Below, piece after piece: positions 11,932-22,682 of a stretch of 64,000 bases of DNA. Position 1 is the stretch's first letter; each line of letters opens with the position of its first letter. The notes below the pieces were generated by a model, which saw only the letters and a list, made by a program, of their open reading frames with translations, was not told where the DNA came from and ran no database searches. Origin of the DNA: Drechmeria coniospora (taxonomy: Eukaryota > Ascomycota > Sordariomycetes > Hypocreales > Ophiocordycipitaceae); NCBI RefSeq assembly GCF_001625195.1, contig NC_054389.1, positions 2,420,001 to 2,484,000 on the forward strand, given 5' to 3'. The position numbers and the translations under genes were made by a program.

Positions 11932-14014
11932 CGTGCTGCTGCCGCACGCTGCGGGTCTGCCCGTCTCGGCCGTCGTCCAGTGCTGTGCCGTGCCGTGCCG
12001 CGCAGGTGCAGCGGCGGTTGAAGGGCAAAGGGTCAAGGTCAGAGGACGTAGGGAACCGGTGTCGAAGGATGGTGGCGAAGCGATGATAATTCGGCGACCA
12101 CGGCGGATGCCTTCAGGGGCAGCCGCAGGCTTGGCACCCGCTACGAGCGCTGCTACGGGGGGCGAAGGGGGGGATTAATTACAAGTCATCAAAGGCGAGC
12201 CTACCTGACACGCCAGGCGGTAGGGTAGCATGTGCCTCGAGATTGCAGAAGAAAAGTGATGCAATAGGAAGAAACGGCGGCGTGCTTTGGCCAGGGCAGA
12301 GCGAGCGAATTCGAATCGTCGATGCAGCGGAATGACGTGATGTAATGAGGAACCTGCTGGAAATTATTTCAATGTCCGACGAGAATACGATCCTGTTAGG
12401 TGCCAGCTTGACTCCGTACTTGTCCATTTGTACGAGGGTACTTGCCGAATGCGGATACGATCGCCGTGCGGGTACAAGCTGGCTGGCTTGCCTCTGCAGT
12501 GTCGTCATGGCGTGGGCCTGGCACCTGCTAGTACAGTACATGATGAAAGCACTGTACGGAGTACAGTACGAATTACAGTACGGAGTAATTACGATTATTA
12601 CGGAGTACAGTAGGAGTCCTTGCACGCATAGGCTCGTCCCGACCGTACAAGTACAGCTTGGTAATTACACTACGCCTACTTACGGTGCCATCGCAGCGCT
12701 AGACCCAAGCCTCGGGGGCCAGGCTGCATCGCTGCCGGAAGAGTCACCCTGACTTGCAGAATGTGTCAATTCATCGCGGTTGGGTACCGAGCCGAGTATG
12801 CGGCGTCTGCTGCTGGGTTCAACGAGGGAGGTCATGCAGCAACACAGTGTACGGGCAAGTACAGGAAGCGACGGATACTGGTTGGCTGTCGAGTAATACC
12901 TAGTACACCTAGTAACAAACTCAGTTCCCACCTAGTACTAACCTTGCCGCTCTAGCAGTTCGACGAAGGCGGTCGATACACCAGCATTGTACACTAGTTG
13001 TTCCGCACAGCTTCCTTCCTACCAGTGCGCTTCCTACCAGTGCGGAAACTGCTTGTAGGCGTTATTACCTTAGTACTAGGTAGTACAGAGCATGGAGCAC
13101 GATGTGCAGTACCTGCGGATGCAGAGGCTACGAGTACGAGTGCAAGTACAAGTGCTTACATAAAAGTTCATTTGCACACCACCGATGACGCCATGTGTAG
13201 CACCAACTGGCACATGGTAGTTGCTGTAGAGCGATGGAAGGGACCTAGTCATGCCTTAGCCCTGCGAGTAAAAGGCTGGCTCCCTTGTTTCGCAACTGAT
13301 GGTACGCCGTGCCTACCGAGGCCACGCACACGTAGATATCTAACTCGTATCGAGGCTGGCATAGCAGACTGTTGGGGTGTATGCATGCGCGTGCGGTGGT
13401 CGTTTGGATGAAGCCCAATGATGGCCCGCGTGACAGCTGCGTGACAGCTGCTTGTACAAGCTCACCTACTAATGGTAGTAGCTTCAAGGTACCTGCTAAT
13501 AGCGTGCTACATCAAGGTACCTGGTAGGTACCGTGTCCGCACTGTACTGAACAATACCAAGTACAAGCGAGTACTTCAGGAGTTGGTCAACGCGCAGGAA
13601 GCTCGCGCTAGGTTCGCTGCCGAATCGGGGATCTGCTGGCGGCTCGGTGCGCACCCGTGGCAGCAGCAACGCGACTCCCAAGTATACATCGTGTTGTACT
13701 CCGTACAGTACACCTACCTGTCTGCACAAACACCAACCCCCTCCCCCCCCCTTCCCCCCCCCCCTCTCGGGACTCTTGACATTCACCTCAGACCTCAAAC
13801 TTCGTACAAACGTCCATCATCAACATTTTCCCGACGTGCAGGACCGATCCTGCGTACTGCGACGACCAACGCAACTGCTCGCCTCCTCACGTAACCGCCC
13901 CCAGAATATGGCGGCCGCCTGTTCCGCCGATTGAGCGCACGACACTTACGCACTCCCATAGCAACGACCACCGCCGACGGCCAGCAGCCTCCGTCGCATC
14001 CCTTCGTTGGCAGC
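11932..14014. other. Divergent intergenic region between the LAM gene and the MIT-like gene
   Basis: This 2.1-kb region lies between divergently transcribed genes and should hold both promoters. Positions 12535-12615 are a dense TACGGAGTA/TACTCCGTA island. Similar words recur at 12900-13160 and 13470-13570. Positions 13738-13765 are a C/T-only tract (CCTCCCCCCCC-type), a common fungal promoter element, about 250 bp upstream of the next start codon. No coding sequence was recognised. Confidence 0.55.
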
Positions 14015-15565
14015 ATGGACTCGTCTCCTCTCGTCAAGGCGCGCGATCACGCCCGCGCAGCCGCCGTCGCGACCCGCCAGCAGGCGTCGGACTCGACGGT
14101 TGCCATCAGCGAGCACACCTTGGCGGCCGGCGAGTTCGCCGTCGCCGGACGCAGCGCCACGAGCATCGAGGTCCTGCGCACGCTGAAGCTCCTCGAGGAC
14201 CACCACAGGAGGCTGGCCGAGATCCTCAGGATGCCCCACGAGCCGAGCGAGCCCACGGCCGACGACACGGCCGGCGAAAAGTCGCCTCGGTCGGAAAAGG
14301 ATCGTCCCGACGGCGAGGACGGAGGGCAGCAGACCAACAGGGAGCCCCCCGCCGCCCGACCGGCGCACGTGGCCGGCCACGCCCAACCACGACGGATGCC
14401 GTCCCGTGAGCTGTCGTCGTCGATAGCCAGCAAGCTAGCCTCGGCGAGAGGCGTCCGGTCCAAGTACCGGGGCCAGCCTCTCAGCCCCAGCGTCTCCAAC
14501 GACCAGGCGCCCGGCAACGTCGACTCCCATCCGCGTAGGGACGAGTCCCAAGCCAAGATGCACAAGCTCATGGACCACGGCACCGGCAGGCCGACGTGGG
14601 TACCGCCGTCCCTGCTGCTGCAAGAATCCAGCGGCCGAGCCAAGGGTGGTCCGGCCTCGGAGGCCTTGCACGCGAAGGCGGCGAGCGACGACGACGGAGG
14701 CTACGGTCGATTCTACAGCACCTTTGGCAGCCTCATCAACAAGATCTCCGCGCCGCTGGCGTTCGCGGGCCTGCCGCTCATACAGGAGGAGGCCACGTCG
14801 TCGGAGCTGGCGCCCGAGCTGGCCCAGCTCCAGCCGTCGGCCGGATCCCCGCCCTCGTCGAGGCGCAAGCTTCCCTCTTCGGTGCCCTCCGGCTCCGGCT
14901 CCCCCCATCTCGATCCGGACCTGTCCAGGATTTTCTCAAAGGCCACGATGCAGGCGCTCGCCCGGGACGGCCACGCCTCGAGCGACTCGTTCTACGTGGT
15001 GCCGACGAGCGGCCACACCATGTCGTACGCCAACATTCTCATGTACGCGGAGAAGGAGAAGCGCCGGCACGAGGCGTCGGCCCACGGCGAGGCGGCGCCT
15101 CCGACCGAGGACGATGACGACTTCGTCGACGCGCGCGAGACGCCGTTTCCGCTGTCGCCCGGGTCCCGGCGCAAGGTGGTGCGGAAGCAGGCGGAGCAGG
15201 AGCTGCGCAACACCGTCGAGGAGCTCAGTCTGGAGAACCAGTCGCTCAAGGGCATGCTCGACAACGTGTCGAAGCGCCTCCACGCCTTCGAGGTGAGCTC
15301 TCAGCACTCGGCCATGGCGCTGGCCGAGAGCCTCCGGACGATGCAGCCCGGTTCGCCGAGCGTGCCGCCGGCGGGCAGGCCGTCGGACGTCGAGGAGCAG
15401 CTGGCGGCCGTCGTGAAGCAGATGGAGCGGCTCGAGAGGGACAACCGAAAGATGCAGAAGACGTTGGACAAGTACCGCGAGAAGTGGGACCTCCTCAAGG
15501 CCGGGGCCAAGGCGCGACGGGAGGCGCAGGCGAGCGACAGCGTCGAGGACGCGCGCCAGAGCTAG
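14015..15565 (+). CDS. MIT-like domain and coiled-coil protein (516 aa)
   Basis: A single-exon gene. The frame is open from 13931, but that first codon is TTG; the first ATG is at 14015 and starts MDSSPLVKARDHARAAA. Residues ~3-75 form a three-helix pattern like an MIT (microtubule interacting and transport) domain, which in other proteins binds ESCRT-III tails. The evidence is the helix spacing and the segment LRTLKLLEDHHRRLAEIL. The middle is disordered, with Ser/Pro/Arg-rich stretches and a conserved-looking segment GRFYSTFGSLINKISAPLAF. The C-terminal ~150 residues are coiled coil (ELRNTVEELSLENQSLKGML; LERDNRKMQKTLDKYREKW). A role in endosomal or vacuolar trafficking is inference only. 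It converges on the JmjC gene with 140 bp between stop codons. Confidence 0.75.
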   Translation: MDSSPLVKARDHARAAAVATRQQASDSTVAISEHTLAAGEFAVAGRSATSIEVLRTLKLLEDHHRRLAEILRMPHEPSEPTADDTAGEKSPRSEKDRPDGEDGGQQTNREPPAARPAHVAGHAQPRRMPSRELSSSIASKLASARGVRSKYRGQPLSPSVSNDQAPGNVDSHPRRDESQAKMHKLMDHGTGRPTWVPPSLLLQESSGRAKGGPASEALHAKAASDDDGGYGRFYSTFGSLINKISAPLAFAGLPLIQEEATSSELAPELAQLQPSAGSPPSSRRKLPSSVPSGSGSPHLDPDLSRIFSKATMQALARDGHASSDSFYVVPTSGHTMSYANILMYAEKEKRRHEASAHGEAAPPTEDDDDFVDARETPFPLSPGSRRKVVRKQAEQELRNTVEELSLENQSLKGMLDNVSKRLHAFEVSSQHSAMALAESLRTMQPGSPSVPPAGRPSDVEEQLAAVVKQMERLERDNRKMQKTLDKYREKWDLLKAGAKARREAQASDSVEDARQS

Positions 15566-15705
15566 CGAGCCAGGTCGCTCCGTCGCGCGAGAAGGCTTCG
15601 GTGTCGCCCGCTCCCGCTCCCGCTCCTCGCTCCCGTTCTCGTTCCCGACCGTGCGTAGAGTGACTAGCAGACGACCGACCCGTCCTGGTCGCCGTGGCGA
15701 GCGCG

Positions 15706-17310
15706 TCAATTCCACCAGAAGCTGACGCTGAAGCTGACGCTCAAGCTCCTCACGTAGTGCCACCAGCCGATGGGGATGACCAAGGCATCGCCCGGCGAGA
15801 GCACGCACTCCCGGTAGGCAACCCCATCCAGGCGGCGCTTCATGCCGGCCACGGTCGCCGCCGACATCGCCGCCGGCGGCTCGTCCCAGCCCTCGAGCAC
15901 GCCGACGTCCAGCTCGCTCGTGTTGGACATGTCGACGCCGTTCTCCGCCGGCCGCGGCCTCATGCACTCGGCGGGGGCCTGCGGCGGGTACAGCCGCACG
16001 TACTTTGTGCCGACGACCTGGACGAGGAGGCCGTGGTAGCCGTCGTTGTGGAGGGGCGTGATGGTCTTGGCCGGTCCGAACCAGGCGTTGAGCTGCGGCT
16101 CCTCGACCGGCCGCTGGTTCTTGGACGGCGTGGTGGGGTGGGGAGGGACGGCGGACCAGCAAAGGTCGGGGATGGAGATGTCGTTCCGGAGAGAGGGGAT
16201 CTGGCGAAAGAGGTCGTGCTGGGCGAGGTATCCCACCTGTCCCCGCCCCTGCCCCTGCCCCTGCCCCTCCCCCCGAGCCTGCTCAGAGGGTGCCCCTTCG
16301 TGGGGGGGGCTCTCCGTGGACGAGCAACGGCGGACGTACTTGTCGAGAAAGTGGCGGAACTGGATGAGCTCCTGACCCCAACCATCGTCGACGTAGCTCC
16401 GTCCAACCTCGACGGGGACGAGCCGTCTTCCGCCGATCGTCCTGGAGAGGAGGTAGTCCGGCTGTCTCCACGGCCGTTGCTTCAAGGCGGGCCAGTCGTC
16501 GATCAAGTCGGTGAATACGACAGGCTTTGGCCCGTCTGGGCTGTCGTTCATGTAACGCTCAAACATGTCGAGCGTCCAGCCCCGGTAACGAGGACATGTA
16601 CGGTCCGGATCCGAGCTCAGGGGAGGCCGCTGGTACGGTTCATGATCCGAAAAGGTGGATGCCGTCTCGGTCCAACGGCTCTGCTGCTCGGCCTCGTCTC
16701 TCCGGATGCAGGCTTCCTCGAGTAGGGTCAAGGTTTTCTCGATCCACGGGGCCCCTAGGCGTCCGACGCCACCGGTCGTGATCAGCGCCCTATCGAGACG
16801 GTCGACGATGAGGTCAAGCGTGCCATGGTCGAGTTGGCCATGAGCGCGCAACGACGTCAGCGCGTGCAGATGGGTGACGAGGATGAGGACATCCGTATAC
16901 AAGCATCTCCAGTGGTACGGCACGCGATCGAAGCGGCACGAGTAGAATCTGGTCATCGCCATGGAGGCGACGTCGTCGAGTCGTCGTTGGAGCAGCCGCC
17001 GGGCCGCCTGAGCGGTCTGGGGGTCATCTCGACACTGGTCCGCCTTCAAGGTCGCCGCTGCCTTGTGCATCTGCACCAGGAGCCCAGCCTGGCGTCTCAG
17101 GAGCTCGTCCACGGCCCTAGCTTGGGGGTCCTTGTCTGGGTGGTGAGGCTCATCGCCGGGCCGGGGATCAGAGGGGTCGGGCAGCTCGAGACCGGGCACC
17201 GACGTATGGGCGATCGTGTTCGCGGCCTCTAGATATCGGGACAAGAGCTTGTCAAGTGCCGCATCCATGATCACGTCAGACGGTGAGCAAGGATCAAAGT
17301 TGAAGCTCAT
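15706..17310 (-). CDS. JmjC-domain protein, KDM8/JMJD5-like (534 aa)
   Basis: An intronless gene for a probable Fe(II)/2-oxoglutarate-dependent oxygenase of the JMJD5/KDM8 type, which hydroxylates arginyl residues or demethylates proteins. The N-terminal ~230 residues are helical. The JmjC part begins near GWTLDMFERYMNDSPDGPKP. The iron-binding triad appears intact: His421 and Asp423 in PLHNDGYHG, and the distal His518 in PIGWWHYV. The segment GTKYVRLYPP supplies the usual 2-oxoglutarate contact region. The protein ends in SFWWN, typical of the last strand of this fold. A Gln/Gly/Arg-rich insert (GEGQGQGQGRGQ) lies in the middle. The start is the first ATG of the frame, 41 bp upstream of a second Met. 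The substrate is unknown. An 85%-identical inverted copy of 65 bp of this gene lies at 18114-18178. Confidence 0.9.
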   Translation of the reverse strand: MSFNFDPCSPSDVIMDAALDKLLSRYLEAANTIAHTSVPGLELPDPSDPRPGDEPHHPDKDPQARAVDELLRRQAGLLVQMHKAAATLKADQCRDDPQTAQAARRLLQRRLDDVASMAMTRFYSCRFDRVPYHWRCLYTDVLILVTHLHALTSLRAHGQLDHGTLDLIVDRLDRALITTGGVGRLGAPWIEKTLTLLEEACIRRDEAEQQSRWTETASTFSDHEPYQRPPLSSDPDRTCPRYRGWTLDMFERYMNDSPDGPKPVVFTDLIDDWPALKQRPWRQPDYLLSRTIGGRRLVPVEVGRSYVDDGWGQELIQFRHFLDKYVRRCSSTESPPHEGAPSEQARGEGQGQGQGRGQVGYLAQHDLFRQIPSLRNDISIPDLCWSAVPPHPTTPSKNQRPVEEPQLNAWFGPAKTITPLHNDGYHGLLVQVVGTKYVRLYPPQAPAECMRPRPAENGVDMSNTSELDVGVLEGWDEPPAAMSAATVAGMKRRLDGVAYRECVLSPGDALVIPIGWWHYVRSLSVSFSVSFWWN

Positions 17311-18242
17311 CCGTCTTTTAGTGTACGTGATGGCAAGGGGTGCTGACGAGCGACAAAATACAACGACACAACCTTGAATCGTCTCAAGTCGTAGGATGGA
17401 GGAGGCATGAAGTGGGCGGCTGCGTGTTTAGTGGTACAGATACTTCTGACAGCACTATACTCGCCAGTCATACTAGCCTAAGTATTCCCTGGTCCGCTGT
17501 AAATAGGTGCTGCCACTGCGGACCTTTCCCCGTACCCACTGTAAATGTTCAGTATAGTCCCTCAATAGGAGTGCTGGGAGGCGATCACGATATTACCTAC
17601 AGATTGCATCAGTGTGTGCATGCGCTACCTGTACTCATGATATTGCAATGCCCTTTCGTCTCGTTCCTTGCAACTCCATGGCGTTGGCATCAACTATACA
17701 TGCGTGTCCTCTCGATATCCGGATGAGAAAAGTGCGGGTGAACTGAAGTCTGCCGTCATGCTCTTTTGTTGCTCGTTTTCATATCACATCTGTTCATGTG
17801 ACTGTGCGACGAGGGATAAGGGGGGTTGTTGAACAACTCATGCGAACCGTGAGACCCAGCTTGAAGGCGAGCTCATGGATGGGGAGTGCTTTCGCCACCG
17901 GGGCAATTATCAGCATCAGAGAAAAAGGCAGACACTCATTCAAACATTCAGCGTCTGTGTCTGTGGCCGATCGCCAGGCATTTGGTCGACTGCCAGCTAC
18001 CCTACAGGGCCCAACCACGCAAAGAGGGACAGAGGCGGAGAATAATTCCGGGCCGACACCGAGCTCAAGTCATGCGAAACGTTGGTTGATCTCGTGTGGT
18101 CACGTCAGAAGCTACATGTTTGGGCCTTGCATGAACGACAAACCAGATGGGCCAAGGCCTGTCGTATTCTTCGGCTTGGCTAGCGGAGATGGGGGTGTGT
18201 GTGACTTGCGACCGCGACGGCTGCCCATCGCGTCGCATCTCC
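17311..18242. other. Intergenic between the JmjC gene and MDV1, with a gene fragment
   Basis: This stretch holds the JmjC promoter and the 3' flank of MDV1. An inverted fragment of the JmjC gene lies at 18114-18178 and is listed separately. A plus-strand open frame across 17798-18430 starts with GTG and has no recognisable protein content outside that fragment. Confidence 0.6.
18114..18178 (+). pseudogene. Inverted fragment of the JmjC gene
   Basis: These 65 bp match the coding strand of the JmjC gene at 16568-16504, in opposite orientation, with about 10 mismatches (~85% identity) and no gaps. Translated, the copy reads MFGPCMNDKPDGPRPVVFFG where the gene reads MFERYMNDSPDGPKPVVFTD. A GAGCTC word about 50 bp upstream in both may mean that the homology once extended further, but I cannot align the flanks with confidence. 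There is no supporting gene structure, so it is treated as a broken duplicate. Confidence 0.8.
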
Positions 18243-20492
18243 CTAACACGTCCACACGCCCACGATACCGTCCCGCCTGCCCTCGACGAGGTACCCGTCC
18301 CGGACCCGAACGCGCTCGACAATCGATGGGCTATCCCCCTCCTCGGCCGCCGCGACACCGGCGCCGCAGTCCCACTGCCGACCCTCGACCTTGTCGTACA
18401 CCTTGGCCACGTTCTCGCCCGCGGCGCTGACGATCCTGCGCGCGTCGAACATCATGCTCGTAATCGGGTTGTCGTACGCGTACGCGTCGTAGATGGATCC
18501 CGTTCGCAGATCCCATATCTGGACACAAAACGTCAGCTACCGTGCTCGCACCCGGCCTCCTGTCCTTGCCCTCGCATCAAAGACCTACCCGGATACTCCT
18601 GTCGAGGCTGCCGGTGACGAGGTGAACGTCGTTGAACTGCAGGCAAGTCACGGCCCCCGTGTGGCCGACGAGGCTGCGGGAAACCTGTCCGCTTCGGAGA
18701 TCCCACAACCGGACCATGCCGTCGGCCGTGCCGCAGGCGAGCGCCGACTCGAACACCTGGACGGCTCCGACGAAGTCGGCGACGCCCGTCTGCGATCGCC
18801 CCGTCGGTCGCCAGGGGCCGTCGACGGCGCTCGTCGCCGAGGCCTGCGCCGTCGCCCAGATGACGTCCAGCGTCTGCACGCACCGCCCCTTGTCGAGATC
18901 CCAGTGCCGGAGCGTCTTGTCCGCCGAGCCGGACACGAGGACATCGCCGCGAAAGTGAAGGGCCGTAATCTCGTCCACGTGAGCCTGCAGCGTGAAGAGT
19001 GCGCAGTCGTCCATGCTGCCCTCGGGCGGGTCGACCGGCTGGTCCTCGGCGTTCTCGAAAGCCATGGCGTCCTCGTCCTCGCCCTCACCCTCCTTGCCGC
19101 CCTGCTGGCCCTGGGGATCGTAGTGGGCCCTGCTCAGATCCCACAGCTTGATGGTTGCGTCGGCGGATCCCGTCGCGAGGATGTTATCCTCCACCTGGAG
19201 GGTGCGGACCGAGGCCGCGTGACCCTCGAGCAGGCCCATGCACCGTCCCGCGTTGAGATCCCAGACCTTGACCGTATCGTCCCGCGATGCCGTCACCATG
19301 ACGCCAAAGGGCGCGTCAAAGTCGACGGCCCCTATTTCGTCGTCGTGCGCTCGGATCTCGCGGATGCCGGACCCGGCCTCGAAGTGCTCGTGGAGGATGG
19401 GCATCGATTTCCGCCGATGCACCTTCTTCGCCCGCCTCGGCGTGCTGTCGGCCGAGCCGGGAAGCCTCTCGTACACGGACTGCGACATGAAGCCGGCCTC
19501 GCGGTCATGACCGTGGTCGTCGGCATCGCCGGCAAGATCCGCCTCCTCCTCGTCCGGCGTGCTGCCGGCCATGGCTTCGGCCTCGTCGACGAGCAGCTGC
19601 GCGTCCTCCAGCCGTGCTTCGACATCGACGACTGCAAGCCGTCGTTAGCTCACCGTACGACGATTCGAGCCGAGGGAGGCACATCACACACCGTCATGTT
19701 CCAGCAAAGCCTCCTCCTGCTCGAGCCCGGCGAGCCTCTCGAGGATGAGCCTTCGCATGCCGTGGAGGTTGGCGATCTTGTTGTCGATCTCGTGAATCTC
19801 ACTGCTGGCCATGCTTTTCCGAATCCCGCGGAGCTGGAACTCGTGCATCATGGCGGCCCTTTCCTTCTTGAGCCTGTGCAGATGCTTGGGCCCGTGCTCG
19901 GGAGCACCCGCCGGACCCTCCTCAAGCAACTTTCTCCCCCTCGACACCCGGTGACGGTGTTTTTTGCCCTCGTCGGTGAGCTCGGGAAAGCTGGCTTGAA
20001 AGCCCTGGAACAGCGAGTACGAGTTTCCGTTGTCCGGAATGTTGGACAGCAGCTCGTCCGGCAGCCGGGACAGGGCGCGGTGCTGAATCTCGGTCGTCGA
20101 CAACCTCGCGCGGACGAGCTCGGTCGGGGTCGCGTTGGCCAAGGAGAAGACGCTGCGCTGTATCGACGGCCGCTTGAGCTGCTTGTGCACCTCCGCCATG
20201 GCCGTCTTGTAGTGGTGAGCCGTCGCCTCTGCGTTGGGCCCCATGAGGTGCGTCGCCGTCGTCGTCACCTTGCGACCAAAGGCCTCGAGGCCGCTGGTCT
20301 GCGCTCCATGTTTTCGGGTTAGTGAACGAATAGAATCTTCTCCGTTACGCTCTGCTCCGCTTCATTTCGAACAAGGTGTGCGCACAGTGAGCGACGGGGA
20401 GGGGGGGGGGTATTCAAACGCACCGAGATGATGGGCTGATCGTCGTCGGAGGCATCATCGGGGAAGCCATAATGGAAGTCCTGATCAGCCAT
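18243..20492 (-). CDS. MDV1: Mitochondrial division protein Mdv1/Caf4 homologue (664 aa)
   Basis: Adaptor that links the outer-membrane receptor Fis1 to the dynamin Dnm1 during mitochondrial fission. Exons are 20492-20424, 20298-19692, 19631-18589 and 18518-18243; the frame closes at 665 codons. Introns are 125, 60 and 70 bp with donors GTGCGT, GTGTGT and GTAGGT. The N-terminus after exon 1 reads [20 protein letters not shown], typical of the family. Helical segments follow ([20 protein letters not shown]), then a coiled coil near the end of exon 2 ([19 protein letters not shown]). The C-terminal half from about residue 310 is a WD40 propeller with clear repeats ([54 protein letters not shown]). 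An acidic insert lies between two blades. The ATG of MADQDF was chosen although the frame is open further upstream, because fungal Mdv1 proteins begin with a similar short acidic exon. Confidence 0.93.
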
Positions 20493-21625
20493 GGCTCGAC
20501 GGCTGATCCGAGCCTGCCGGCGATCAAAATGGGACACACACAGCTGGTTGGGTAGAAATCGGTCAATCCGCTGGACGGACGGAAGACGACCTTTAACAAG
20601 ATGAGGCAGGGGACGAATAAGCGAAACAGGCAAGTAGGTAAGTCGGAACCGCAGGGTTACGTGACGCGCGACTTGGATGGCAGCTTCGCCGCAGGAAGTG
20701 TGGTGGAGGAGCTGCCACCAAACAATTACTGATTCAGCCACCGAGGCGGCCCCTTATTTCCACCAATAATAGCAGCCAGCCTTTGCAATCGATTTCGACA
20801 TGGGGTTGAATGCATACTGTATAATTATTCTAGCACTTGTGCAGATGGTGGGGTGCAGCCGAAAGTGTACATGGGCATATTGTACTCGGTACACATATGT
20901 ACTTGCTGTAAGTAACCATACTATGCTGTGGCGTAGTCATGTACTTACGGGAACACTTGCAGTAACAATATACGGAGTACGGAGTACGGAGTACTCCGTA
21001 CAACTACTGTATTTACAGTACGTCGCGGCGCTAACAACCAAGCCAGGTACAAGTCCATTTTCATGCAGTGTACAAGGACGGAGTACACCTCTGCAGTATT
21101 ACGGTGTGCAAGTGCAGTACATGAACGTTCAAGTACGGAGTTCTCCTTATGTACTGAAATTATCTGTAGTGTAAGTACTCCGTACTGTACTGCTGAGAGG
21201 TGCCTAATTGTACTTGTACAGTACTTACTTACTCCGATGGTGTACAGTATACCTAACGGTACATGCCTTTCCAGCTGAACATGTACAGTACAACGACATG
21301 TACTTGCAAGTGTACGGTGTATGTTACTGTACTTCCAACTACTTCAGAATACTCTGTAATCTTGGAGTGTCCGTATGCAGCCGTAGCTAGTCCGGATACG
21401 GGTCACCTGAGTGTTCGGTATTAATCGATAACAGTAATACCAGAGACAGCCTCCGAAACTCGGTGATGCATTTCGACAATTCCTGCTTGCTCGCTACCGA
21501 CTCCGGCGCAAACCAAGCACGGTCAAACAAGGTTTCCCAACGGCTGACTACCTTCCTCCCAGAATCTGGGCGCGCGCATGAGAGCCGAATTCCCCAATAT
21601 CCGGTCCAAAGTCCAACCTTCAACG
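20493..21625. other. Divergent promoter region between MDV1 and chorismate mutase
   Basis: No coding sequence is recognised. Positions 20890-21350 form an AT-richer island with many TACGGAGTA/TACTCCGTA words; the densest is a run of three TACGGAG units followed by the reverse motif at 20973-21000, which can form a perfect hairpin. The promoters of both flanking genes must lie here. Confidence 0.6.
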
Positions 21626-22585
21626 ATGGACTCGGTCGTCGACATGGCGGACGCCAGCAAAGCCCTGGATCTTTCGCGCATCCGATTCCAGCTCATGTAC
21701 GTACAACCTTTCTTACAATGGGTCATTTGCAACGCATGAACCGTGTGCTCATTTTCATGGGACAGTCGTCTGGAGGACACCATCACCTTTCACCTCATCG
21801 AACGAGTGCAGTTTGCGCTGAACAAGGTACGCCAAACCGACAATGGCAGCTGCGTGCATGTAAGCCCCACGGACTCGCTCGCTGACGGACCGCAACGCTC
21901 TTCTCGCCAGACCATCTACACACCCGGCGCGATCCGCATCCCCGACAGTGACCTGAGCTTCTTCGACTGGTATTTTTCTCAGCAGGAGAAGCTTCAGTCC
22001 TTGATCCGGCGCTACGAGTCACCGGACGAATACCCCTTCTTCCCCACGGCGGTGCAGAAGCCGTTGCTCAAGCCGCTCAACTACCCGCGGATCCTGCACC
22101 GCAACGACGTCAACGTCAACGCCAAGATCAAGCATTTCTACATTGAAAAGTTCCTGCCCGCCGTCTGCCCCGACTTTGGCCGCGCCGACCGGGGAGAGTC
22201 GCAGGAGAACTACGGATCGACGGCGACGTCCGACTTTGCTTGCCTGCAGGCGCTGTCGCGGAGAATCCACTACGGCAAGTTTGTTGCCGAGTCCAAGTTC
22301 CGGTCCGACGTCGACAAGTACACCCGCCTCATCCGGGCCGGCGACCGCCAAGGGATCGCCGAATCCATCACCAATTCGGCCGTCGAGCAGACCATCCTCG
22401 AGCGGCTGCGCCTCAAGGCCATGACCTACGGCACGGACCCATCCACGCCGGACGGCACCGAGGGGCCGGCCAAGATCAACGTGAACGCCGTGGTGTCCAT
22501 GTACAAGGATTTTGTCATTCCCCTGACGAAGGAGGTCGAGGTGGAATATCTGATGCAAAGGTTGGAACCGGACGATTCGTCTTGA
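21626..22585 (+). CDS. ARO7: Chorismate mutase, AroQ class (268 aa)
   Basis: Converts chorismate to prephenate, the branch step toward phenylalanine and tyrosine, in the cytosol. Exons are 21626-21696, 21766-21826 and 21911-22585. Introns are 69 and 84 bp (GTACGT...ACAG and GTACGC...CCAG). The joined N-terminus reads [20 protein letters not shown], then [20 protein letters not shown], the hallmark of eukaryotic chorismate mutases. The catalytic helix Arg and Glu residues lie in this stretch. Later family segments include [46 protein letters not shown] and the C-terminal [15 protein letters not shown]. The total length matches the usual fungal enzyme of about 265-270 residues. It is convergent with BCP1, with 97 bp between stop codons. 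Fungal enzymes are usually inhibited by tyrosine and activated by tryptophan; whether this one is cannot be seen. Confidence 0.96.
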
Positions 22586-22682
22586 GTAATTCATTTTGTG
22601 GTCCTTTTGGGGGGGCATGGTGGTGGTCGTTGTTGGGAGGGGGGTTTCTTTGCCTCGTCACTCTTTTTCTTTTCCTCCTACT

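Noticed and set aside
14936..16162. 408-codon minus-strand open frame
   Set aside because: It runs antisense through the MIT-like gene and out of phase through the JmjC gene; composition is Arg/Leu/His-rich shadow.
17798..18430. 210-codon plus-strand open frame containing the JmjC fragment
   Set aside because: It begins with GTG, is largely antisense to MDV1 exon 4, and only the 65-bp fragment has any protein similarity.
20960..21010. Short regularly repeated TACGGAG units as a CRISPR-like array
   Set aside because: The units are directly adjacent with no spacers, and the host is a eukaryote.
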